Positions 1 to 5,672 of a DNA stretch of 6,669 nucleotides are shown piece by piece. Origin of the DNA: Armatimonadota bacterium (GTDB taxonomy: Bacteria > Armatimonadota > Zipacnadia > Zipacnadales > FEN-943); assembly GCA_026419655.1 (NCBI GenBank), contig JANZZA010000469.1, forward strand, positions 1 through 6,669, written 5' to 3'. Under the pieces are notes generated by a model. The model ran no database searches, had not been told where the DNA came from, and worked only from the letters and a program-made list of their open reading frames with translations. The position numbers and the translations under genes were made by a program. Position 1 is the stretch's first letter; each line of letters opens with the position of its first letter.

Positions 1-22
1 GTCTAGAATCTGCCCCTCACAG

Positions 23-1015
23 TCACGGACGCGTCCCCGCGCCAGGGTTGCTGGTCCCTGACGGCGAGAGAATCATCTGGTCGGGGGTCATCAGCCCCGG
101 CAGCGCAGGTGCTGGTGGCGTTGTCTCAAGCTGCGCGCGCACCGCCCTTTCCAGCCGCGGGTCATCTATGGCTATCTTTGCCTGCCTGCGACACTCCCGC
201 AGCCACTCAACCCTCGCTGTGAGCATCCTCTCCTGCACCAGCCTCGCTCTTATCCGATCCGCGACCTTTTCCAGCGGCTCGACTCCCGCCGGTTGCTTGC
301 TTTCCAGCTTGAGGATACACCAGCCGTCCGGACCCTGGAAGACCGGGCTTATCTCACCTGGCTTGAGGGAAAAGGCCATCTTGGAAATGGGCGCAGCGTA
401 ATCGCCCGCTTCAAACCAGCCCATGTCTCCTCCGTCGCTCGCGGTGGCAGGGTCCTCGGAAAGAGCCTTAGCCAAACCAGCAAAATCCCCACCAGCCTTG
501 AGCGCCGTCATCACCGCCTCGGCACTCTCCCGCGATTGGAAAAGCATTATCCGCGCCCGCACCCGCGGCCCATGGCTGAACTGTTTTCTGTGCGCTGCAT
601 AATAACGGGCGATTTCCTCGTTACTCACTTCCACGCTCTGCCTCGCCAAAGCGTCCAGCAGCACCTGGGTCTCCGCCCGGCGATTTAGCTCGTCCATGCT
701 AATGCTCAGTTCCTTGGTACGGTTCTCAAGAGCCTGCCGCGAGCCGAGGTAGGAGGATATCTCCGTAATCTTCGCGCGCACCTGTTCTGGCGACGCCGTG
801 ACGCCTAAACGAGCAGCCTCCTGGCGTATGAGCACCTCGTCAATCATGGCAATCAATTCGGCTGGGCCGCGGGAGTACACCATGGCGGCGGCCAAATCTC
901 GCTCCGTAATGGCCCGCTGGCCAACCCTGGCCACGGTCCGGCTGCTACCCCAGCGGCCCCCACAGCCCCCGGTGACCATTATTAAGCACGCCAGGAGAAC
1001 TACGCCTACACGCAT
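23..1015 (-). CDS. SurA/PrsA-type foldase lipoprotein with one parvulin (PpiC) domain
   Basis: A 330-residue predicted lipoprotein, likely anchored outside the cytoplasmic membrane, where it would help secreted proteins fold. The N-terminus MRVGVVLLACLIMVTGGC is a lipoprotein signal with the probable lipidated cysteine at residue 18. Residues about 28-130 resemble the helical chaperone segment of SurA/PrsA proteins (VARVGQRAITERDL, then DEVLIRQEAARLGV). Residues about 150-240 are a parvulin domain with the usual GGDMGWF (195-201) and AFSLKPGEIS (214-223) motifs. The two conserved histidines are not there: the HI(L/V) position reads VRARIMLF (Ile156) and the GYHI position reads GWCI (Cys233). 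The tail after about 290 is rich in proline. The reading frame stays open for 157 codons upstream, but that stretch looks non-coding and the signal peptide fixes the start at 1015; only a weak GGTGGG precedes it. The family call is firm; isomerase activity is doubtful. Confidence 0.88.
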   Translation of the reverse strand: MRVGVVLLACLIMVTGGCGGRWGSSRTVARVGQRAITERDLAAAMVYSRGPAELIAMIDEVLIRQEAARLGVTASPEQVRAKITEISSYLGSRQALENRTKELSISMDELNRRAETQVLLDALARQSVEVSNEEIARYYAAHRKQFSHGPRVRARIMLFQSRESAEAVMTALKAGGDFAGLAKALSEDPATASDGGDMGWFEAGDYAAPISKMAFSLKPGEISPVFQGPDGWCILKLESKQPAGVEPLEKVADRIRARLVQERMLTARVEWLRECRRQAKIAIDDPRLERAVRAQLETTPPAPALPGLMTPDQMILSPSGTSNPGAGTRP

Positions 1016-1397
1016 CGCCCACCATCGGCACGTATAGCTTTGGCGATACCAAGCCCGCCCTCTGTGTCCGCCATCGGTCGTCCGCGCAGAGAAAGTCTCA
1101 GTCCAGCCAGGGTTTCTCATTCGGGTGGTCACGTCAACTCCAGAACTGCTTTCGGGGCAAGCTGCCTCCACAAGAAACGCTTGTTGTGACTGTTGCAAAA
1201 GGCATGTCAGCGGGCCCAAAGCGCCCTCGCAAGTAACAGCTCCGGCCCACGGCCCTGCTTTCCGCCCACGCCATGAGACCGGCGCGTGCCCGGTTCCACA
1301 ACAATCACTTCTCTGAAAAGGTCTGTCGTCCGGCTTTTTTAGCGAGTTTTTCCGGCAGCCTGGACCAGGGACGCTGGCCACGACGGGCAGGTCGCCA
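1016..1397. other. Intergenic gap of about 380 bases with no supported gene
   Basis: This stretch separates the 101-residue gene from the foldase lipoprotein gene on the same strand. One minus-strand frame is open throughout and joins the foldase frame, but its translation is rich in Arg, Ser, Gly and Cys, shows no domain-like pattern and precedes a clear signal peptide, so I treat it as untranslated. It should hold the promoter of the foldase gene. I see a TTGACG on the minus strand at 1137-1132 without a good -10 partner, and a TATACG at about 1036-1031 without a good -35. An imperfect inverted repeat (GCTTGG, 5-base loop, CCAAAGC on the minus strand) lies at about 1036-1053. No tRNA or recognised riboswitch, and no terminator with a T-run, is visible. 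Confidence 0.6.
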
Positions 1398-1703
1398 TTA
1401 CCGGCCAGCCTCTCCGAAAAGGGCAGCAAAGAGCGAAAGATCCTCGTCTTCGCGTAGCGTGACCTGGAAATGTCCTTGCTCGACATAATTCAGCAGCTCA
1501 TTAACGATGTCCAGGTGCCAGAAGTACCCGGCACCATCGTCGCGATATTCCAGCACGAGAGCGCCAGCGCGCTGGCTGACCCGGCCGCGGAGCCTGTGAT
1601 CGGGCCAGCGGGCGGCCCGCAAGATTATCGGCCGGTCCCAGCGTCTGGCCGCAGCCTCGACCCGCGCCATTATCGGCCCCGGAAATTCTTTCTCCCTCGT
1701 CAC
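1398..1703 (-). CDS. 101-residue protein of unknown family, coupled to the cupin gene
   Basis: I do not recognise this protein. It is soluble, with no signal peptide or membrane segment. The first half is basic (VEAAARRWDRPIIL, RAARWPDHRLRGRV), the middle aromatic and beta-like (GALVLEYRDDGAGYFWHL), followed by a probable helix (DIVNELLNYVEQG) and an acidic end (TLREDEDLSLFAALFGEAG). Start choice: GTG at 1703 overlaps the cupin stop codon by 4 bases (GTGA) and has GGAGG seven bases upstream, whereas the in-frame ATG at 1670 has no comparable site. The frame is open further upstream, to 2111, but that part lies inside the cupin gene and its translation is shadow-like. The alternation of hydrophobic and charged residues and the coupling argue for a real gene. 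Context suggests co-translation with the cupin; the function is unknown. Confidence 0.7.
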   Translation of the reverse strand: MTREKEFPGPIMARVEAAARRWDRPIILRAARWPDHRLRGRVSQRAGALVLEYRDDGAGYFWHLDIVNELLNYVEQGHFQVTLREDEDLSLFAALFGEAGR

Positions 1704-2062
1704 ACCAGGGCCTCCAGAAGCTCCGTGTCGTCGTCGCTGTACGGCGGCGCGCAGATGCACAGTAGCTCCACCGGCTCTTCTGGAGCCAGGATGCTGTGGT
1801 CCGTGCCGGCAGGGATGAACACCGTCTGCCCAGGGTCTACCTCCAGCACATCCACCCCGACCTGTACAAAGGCCTTGCCCCGAAGGAAATAATAGACCTC
1901 GTCGGACACTACATGCAGATGGCGCCAGGTGTGCCCACCAGCGTCCACCCGCGCCCAGGCTACGCTCATCCGGCGGCTCCCGTCCTCCGGCCGCACCAGC
2001 TCGACCACCGTGCTTCCGTCCAGGGCCGTGAATGGTTCTCTCGGCGCCGGTCCATATGCCAT
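1700..2062 (-). CDS. Small single-domain cupin protein
   Basis: A 120-residue cytoplasmic cupin, the usual length for a one-domain member. Motif 1 is a perfect match to G(X)5HXH(X)4E(X)6G: GGHTWRHLH, then E55 and a glycine at 62. Motif 2 is GQTVFIPAGTDH. The four expected metal ligands are present (His48, His50, Glu55, His89), so a bound divalent metal is likely. The conserved Asn that often ends motif 2 is Ala. The C-terminus (ICAPPYSDDDTELLEAL) resembles small sugar- or polyketide-type cupins whose substrates are mostly unknown, and enzyme versus binding role cannot be told apart here. Start: ATG 2062 has GAGGG seven bases upstream. In-frame codons further upstream run through the hairpin repeat and are not coding. 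First gene of the minus-strand group; its end overlaps the next gene by 4 bases. Confidence 0.88.
   Translation of the reverse strand: MAYGPAPREPFTALDGSTVVELVRPEDGSRRMSVAWARVDAGGHTWRHLHVVSDEVYYFLRGKAFVQVGVDVLEVDPGQTVFIPAGTDHSILAPEEPVELLCICAPPYSDDDTELLEALV
1711..1715 (-). promoter_or_regulatory. Ribosome binding site fixing the GTG start at 1703
   Basis: The minus strand reads GGAGG here, within the last codons of the cupin gene, seven bases before the GTG at 1703. It decides for this start over the ATG at 1670 and points to translational coupling with the cupin. Confidence 0.7.
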
Positions 2063-2095
2063 GGAGAGACCCTCGCTTTCTAGTTCGACTCCTGC

Positions 2096-2124
2096 AGGAT
2101 ACCAACCGCACCGGCCGATGCCAA
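2096..2124 (-). promoter_or_regulatory. Putative sigma-70-type promoter of the cupin gene
   Basis: The minus strand shows TTGGCA (2124-2119, five of six to consensus), a 17-base spacer and TATCCT (2101-2096, four of six). Transcription would start near 2089, giving a leader of about 28 bases that still includes the GAGGG ribosome site. Found by eye only. Confidence 0.4.
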
Positions 2125-2200
2125 GGGAAAGGTGGCTTACGGCGCTAACTGCTGGCCTCCTAGCTTGCCTCTGAACCTTAGCGGCGGCCACGGAAGTGCT

Positions 2201-2273
2201 AACGAAAACCCACTTCTGGGGGAAACCCTTTAAAAAAGGGTTCTCCCCCAGACCCCCCTTCCTAAACTTTTTC
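2201..2273. repeat. Short hairpin element, REP/MITE-like, between divergent genes
   Basis: The core is a long two-part stem. CTGGGGG (2216-2222) pairs with CCCCCAG (2245-2251), and inside it AACCCTTT (2224-2231) pairs with AAAGGGTT (2235-2242) around an AAA loop. CGAAAA (2203-2208) and TTTTCG (2269-2274) form an outer inverted repeat. GTGCT occurs as a direct repeat just outside (2196-2200 and 2274-2278), compatible with a target-site duplication. From memory, hairpins of this style with an adjoining AGACCCCCTTCC tract recur between genes in several bacterial groups; only a genome search can show whether this is a copy. No U-run follows directly on either strand, and the site lies upstream of both genes, so an ordinary terminator role is unlikely. 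Confidence 0.55.
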
Positions 2274-2365
2274 GTGCTGCCCCCACTGTCCATGCGCTGA
2301 GCCAGCATTGTCGCCTTCCCGCTCTGTCATCTCTCGAAATGCTCCCGGATTACGGTAAAGAAGGC

Positions 2366-2391
2366 TTTCCCGCTTGCGCGGGGAAACGTTT
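2366..2391 (+). promoter_or_regulatory. Palindromic operator-like segment upstream of the GH2 gene
   Basis: Two inverted repeats overlap here. TTTCCCGC and GCGGGGAAA (2366-2386) form a hairpin with a 4-base loop and one bulged G. AAACGTTT (2384-2391) is a perfect 8-base palindrome centred on CG, the symmetry seen in many LacI-family operators. It ends 48 bases before the hydrolase start. No regulator gene is in the window, so this is inference. Confidence 0.3.
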
Positions 2392-2421
2392 TATCCACAA
2401 TGGTGCTATCGCGCCCCTCAC

Positions 2422-2426
2422 GGAGG
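2422..2426 (+). promoter_or_regulatory. Ribosome binding site of the GH2 gene, unusually distant
   Basis: GGAGG followed by AT lies 13 bases before ATG 2440, longer than the usual 5-9. No better in-frame start lies closer. The next ATG (2506) would remove the conserved N-terminal PRPEHPRPDLHR segment, so 2440 is kept. Confidence 0.5.
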
Positions 2427-2439
2427 ATAGACCGTAACA

Positions 2440-5202
2440 ATGCCCGCTCCTACAATACCCGACAGACCAAGACCAGAACATCCTAGGCCCGACCTGCACC
2501 GGGGCATGGAAGAAGCCCGCGACTGGGTCTGCCTGAATGGCTGGTGGGATTTTGAGTTTGACCCAGACGACGCGGGCCTGCGCGAGCAATGGTTCCGCGC
2601 ACAGCGCAAGTTCTCCCGCCGCATCCGCGTGCCTTTCCCATGGCAGAGCCATGCGGCCTGGGGCACCGAAGACAATGCCAGCAACGATGACTGGTTCTCG
2701 CCGGCCGCTCATTTAGACCCCTCCCAGGCCCGCGTAGACGACCGCTCCTACCGCGACGGCCCTCAGCACGAAATCGGCTGGTACAGGCGCACCATTACCG
2801 TCCCGCAAGCATGGCTCGCCGCGGGAAAAAGGGTCTTCCTCAACATAGGCGCTGCCGATTTTCATGTCACCGTGTGGGTCAACGGCCAGCAAGCAGGTGC
2901 GGACGAAAGCGGTTATCTGCCGTTGAGTTTTGACATCACCGACTACCTCAGTGGTGTTGAAAACGTCCTGGTCCTGCGCGTCCTGGACCCCATGGACCAT
3001 AAGACCCAGCCCGTGGGCAAGCAATATGGGTGGTATACCCGCACCAGCGGCATATGGCAGACGGTTTGGCTTGAGCCGCGACCGGCGGTGCATGTATCGG
3101 CACTACGGGTCTATCCCGACGCCGCCGGCGGGCTGGTGCGCGTCCGGCTACGTCTGGCGGCCGCCGAGCCAGCCCGTCGTGCCCGCCTGAGACTGCAGGT
3201 CTCTCTTGCTGGCCAGCAACTGGCCTCCAGTGGTCTCACGCTGGGCGATTTGGCGCCGGGCGCCCACGAGGTTGAGGTGGCCGCCCATGTGCCCGTCATA
3301 AGACCCTGGTCGCCGGAAGACCCCGTCCTTTACGACCTGGCTGCCACGCTGCACTACAACCGTCCCGACGGCCCTGAGCAGCGCGACGAAGTGAACACCT
3401 ATTTCGCCTTCCGACAGGTCACCATCGCGCCCCTTTACACCGGCGGCCCGCCATATCTCCACCTCAACGGCAAGCCGGTCTACCTCCGCGGCGCCCTGAA
3501 CCAGTCCTTTAATCCCTGGGGCGTTTACACTTTCCCGACCGACGCCGACATCCGCCGCGACATCGAGCAGGCCCGCGAGGCCGGATTCAATTTCGTGCGC
3601 CTGCACATCAAGCTGGAAGACCCTCGCTGGTACTACTGGGCCGACCGCCTCGGCCTGCTGGTGATGCAGGACATACCCAACTTCGGCTACGACGGCTACT
3701 CAGACCTCGCCTGTGTCCGCTGGGAACGCACAATGCGCGGCGCCATTGAGCGCGATTTCAACCACCCCTGCATCATCGCCTGGTGCCTCTTCAACGAAAC
3801 CTGGGGCCTGGGCGGCGAGGACTTCAAGCACCTCACTGACCGCCAGGAATGGGTCGCCCGAATGTACCACCTGGCAAAGCAGCTTGACCCCACGCGGCCT
3901 GTTGAAGACATGTCGCCGTGCCTGTACGACCACGTGGTAACCGACATCAATTCCTGGCATTTCTACATCAACGACTACCAGGCCGCCGCCGCCCACATCC
4001 GCGAAGTGGTCGAAAACACTTATCCTGGCAGCGGCTTCAACTACGTCCCTGGACGCCAGCAGCGAGGAGAGCCACTCCTCAACAGTGAGTATGGCGGCAT
4101 CGCTGCCGGCGACGGCGACATGGACGTGAGCTGGTGCTTCCGGTTCCTGACAAACGAGCTGCGCCATTACGAGAAAATCTGTGGCTACGTCTACACCGAG
4201 CAGATGGATATCGAGTGGGAGCGCAATGGCTTTTACAACTACGACCGCACGCCCAAGCAGTTTGGCTATAACCCCGCGCTGCTTCAGCGGGAGCAATACG
4301 TAGGAATCTCGGGGCCGCCCGGCAGAGAAATTGCGGCGGGGGAGCCGGCGAGCATAAACTGGTGGCTGCGCGGCCCGGCACCGGCCTCGCCTGCCCGCGT
4401 GATTGTCAGGGCCCAACGGTATAGCCCCTTGGCAGAAATGGACGGTGAATGGCGCACGACCCTGCCCATTGACGACTGGGACCTGGCGCGCATGGGTGAG
4501 CACAGGCTAGAGCTGCCCGCCGACCTTACCGACCGCCCAGGCCTGCTATGGGTTTGGTTTGAGCTTCTCGACCAGGAAAGTCGGGTGCTGGCGGGTAATT
4601 TCGCTGTGTTTGAGGTGCTAGGCGAGCCGGCACTGCCAGATGGCGCGGAGCTAGTTGACCTCGCCACTGTGCGCGGCGGCCGGTGGATAGGCGGTCCCGG
4701 AGAAAAACGCGAATACGACGGACGCGTGGAGCTGCTTTCCGGCGTGAGTGCTGGTAGGTTTGATTTCTCCCTCACCCCGCCAGAGGGCCCCGCGTCTCTT
4801 ACGATACTTGCGGAGCTTTCAAGCTGCCGACCCGGGACAGACGTCCCTCAGACCGATGCCCATGCCTGGCCAACGCAGGTAACTGTCTTGCTGGGAGGAC
4901 TGAAGGTCGCTCAATTGAACATCGGCAATCAGTACGCAGATGCGCGGGGAGCGCTCTCGCACATGCACGGTTTCGCTGGCCTCTACGGCGAGCCGGTGCG
5001 CATCGAAGTGCCGCCCGAAGTGTTCACCCAGGCCTCCGCTAAGATGACTAAGTCCGGCAAGCTCACGCTCCGGTTCACCGTTGAGGGCGAAGACGCCGGC
5101 GGCTTGAGGATATACGGGCGGCGGGCGGGCCGCTATCCCTGCGGCCTGACGGTCATATGGCACAGGCAATCGCAGGACGCGCCAACCCAGGCTGGGGCGT
5201 AG
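2440..5202 (+). CDS. Glycoside hydrolase family 2 protein (beta-galactosidase/beta-glucuronidase superfamily)
   Basis: A 920-residue retaining beta-glycosidase of family GH2, probably cytoplasmic because there is no signal peptide. Domains in order: N-terminal sugar-binding jelly roll (about 28-212, opening with LNGWWDFEF and closing with YTRTSGIWQTVWLEP), immunoglobulin-like sandwich (about 215-325), TIM-barrel catalytic domain (about 328-625), and two further beta-rich segments (about 630-725 and 735-910, the last ending in GGLRIYGRRAGRYP). The proposed acid/base is Glu453 in AWCLFNETWG and the nucleophile Glu550 in LNSEYGG, both where GH2 enzymes carry them; HLNGKPVYLRG and AGFNFVRLH are also typical. 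Substrate specificity cannot be assigned; the SEYGG form is nearer beta-glucuronidase-type than LacZ-type members. First gene of the plus-strand group, 110 bases before the lipoprotein. A nearby sugar oxidoreductase suggests catabolism of the released sugar. Confidence 0.92.
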   Translation: MPAPTIPDRPRPEHPRPDLHRGMEEARDWVCLNGWWDFEFDPDDAGLREQWFRAQRKFSRRIRVPFPWQSHAAWGTEDNASNDDWFSPAAHLDPSQARVDDRSYRDGPQHEIGWYRRTITVPQAWLAAGKRVFLNIGAADFHVTVWVNGQQAGADESGYLPLSFDITDYLSGVENVLVLRVLDPMDHKTQPVGKQYGWYTRTSGIWQTVWLEPRPAVHVSALRVYPDAAGGLVRVRLRLAAAEPARRARLRLQVSLAGQQLASSGLTLGDLAPGAHEVEVAAHVPVIRPWSPEDPVLYDLAATLHYNRPDGPEQRDEVNTYFAFRQVTIAPLYTGGPPYLHLNGKPVYLRGALNQSFNPWGVYTFPTDADIRRDIEQAREAGFNFVRLHIKLEDPRWYYWADRLGLLVMQDIPNFGYDGYSDLACVRWERTMRGAIERDFNHPCIIAWCLFNETWGLGGEDFKHLTDRQEWVARMYHLAKQLDPTRPVEDMSPCLYDHVVTDINSWHFYINDYQAAAAHIREVVENTYPGSGFNYVPGRQQRGEPLLNSEYGGIAAGDGDMDVSWCFRFLTNELRHYEKICGYVYTEQMDIEWERNGFYNYDRTPKQFGYNPALLQREQYVGISGPPGREIAAGEPASINWWLRGPAPASPARVIVRAQRYSPLAEMDGEWRTTLPIDDWDLARMGEHRLELPADLTDRPGLLWVWFELLDQESRVLAGNFAVFEVLGEPALPDGAELVDLATVRGGRWIGGPGEKREYDGRVELLSGVSAGRFDFSLTPPEGPASLTILAELSSCRPGTDVPQTDAHAWPTQVTVLLGGLKVAQLNIGNQYADARGALSHMHGFAGLYGEPVRIEVPPEVFTQASAKMTKSGKLTLRFTVEGEDAGGLRIYGRRAGRYPCGLTVIWHRQSQDAPTQAGA

Positions 5203-5312
5203 CGCCCGGGTCGCTTCCACGAACTGGTCTGCGCAAGTCGGGCGGGCTGGATTCTGCCTGCTCGGCAGGTCATCCCCGGCACCAGTCTTGGAAAAGCATC
5301 ACTCTTTTCGTC

Positions 5313-5672
5313 ATGGCTGCCATGGCGGTGACCCTGGTATTGTTTACCGGCGGATGCGCGCGCCCACAATCCACCTGCGACATCTCCTCGCTGTGCATCA
5401 CCCGCTACCGGTACCTAGCTGACCCTCGCGACCCACAGGTTCACGCGGTCGTCGAAGTTAAGAACACCGGCCCGCTTACGGTCGAGAGAGCGCTCCTCGT
5501 CGTGACGGGCATAGGAAGGAACGGCGAAAAACGTGGAGAAAGTCGGGTGCTGCTGGAGCGGCTGCAGCCCGGAGAGCGGCGTACCGTCACCACTCAGTTC
5601 ACCAACCGCGGCCGCCTGGCAACCGTCGAGGTTGGCCTGGAACCCGCTCCGGAGGCGGAGAGGGCAAAATGA
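5313..5672 (+). CDS. Small predicted lipoprotein with a beta-sandwich-like domain
   Basis: A protein of about 119 residues with a hydrophobic N-terminus (MAAMAVTLVLFTGGC) and probable lipidated cysteine at residue 15, preceding a spacer (ARPQSTCDISSLCI) and a domain of about 85 residues. Its pattern (VHAVVEVKNTGPLTVERALLVV, GIGRNGEK, LERLQPGERRTVTTQF) resembles FxLYD-type extracellular beta-sandwich domains, a family-level guess. Two further cysteines (C22, C27) could form a disulfide. The start is uncertain: no good ribosome site precedes ATG 5313. The codons just upstream (SWKSITLFV) would supply the missing positive n-region, but the only upstream ATG is at 5157, inside the hydrolase gene, and the translation from there looks non-coding. 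The stop codon overlaps the next gene (ATGA). It probably sits on the outer face of a membrane; its role is unknown. Confidence 0.72.
   Translation: MAAMAVTLVLFTGGCARPQSTCDISSLCITRYRYLADPRDPQVHAVVEVKNTGPLTVERALLVVTGIGRNGEKRGESRVLLERLQPGERRTVTTQFTNRGRLATVEVGLEPAPEAERAK
5657..5664 (+). promoter_or_regulatory. Ribosome binding site of the oxidoreductase gene
   Basis: The purine-rich GGAGAGGG lies inside the end of the lipoprotein gene, four bases before ATG 5669 and ten before the alternative ATG 5675. Either start works with it. Confidence 0.6.

Larger units (their letters stand above)
2063..2439. other. Divergent intergenic region between cupin and GH2 genes
   Basis: This region separates the 5' ends of two divergent transcription units. 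From left to right it contains the cupin ribosome site and promoter candidate, a strong hairpin element (2201-2273), plain sequence without features (about 2279-2360), a palindromic operator-like segment (2366-2391) and the ribosome site of the hydrolase gene (2422-2426). I could not find a convincing -35/-10 pair for the hydrolase gene; the best is TTGCGC (2374-2379) with CACAAT (2396-2401), which is weak. Confidence 0.6.

Noticed and set aside
985..988. An earlier lipobox LLAC ending at residue 10 of the foldase
   Set aside because: The motif is good, but the hydrophobic segment before it would be too short; the cysteine at residue 18 fits better.
1321..1355. T-rich tracts near 1335-1350 as a rho-independent terminator
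   Set aside because: Only a 4-base CCGG pairing could be found around them, with no stable stem directly before a T-run on either strand.
1016..1486. Extending the foldase protein to an ATG at 1486, giving 487 residues
   Set aside because: The extra 157 residues look non-coding, would run into the 3' end of the 101-residue gene, and would bury a clear lipoprotein signal peptide in mid-protein.
1704..2111. Extending the 101-residue gene upstream to an ATG at 2111
   Set aside because: This part is an alternative frame of the cupin gene. Its Arg/Gly-rich translation is a shadow, and the GTG at 1703 has a far better ribosome site.
2084..2112. Alternative promoter TTGGTA with TAGAAA for the cupin
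   Set aside because: The spacing is 17 bases, but transcription would start inside or after the ribosome binding site, removing it from the message.
2063..2308. Extending the cupin upstream to 2308
   Set aside because: The added peptide is a translation of the hairpin element and promoter region. ATG 2062 has a ribosome site at seven bases and the cupin fold begins after it.
3700..4503. Long open frame on the strand opposite the hydrolase gene
   Set aside because: It lies wholly within a well-supported GH2 coding region with intact catalytic motifs, and its translation has no domain pattern. Long antisense frames are common in GC-rich DNA.
5254..5268. Hairpin CTGCC/GGCAG between the hydrolase and lipoprotein genes as a terminator
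   Set aside because: The stem is only five bases, no T-run follows, and the downstream genes appear to belong to the same group.
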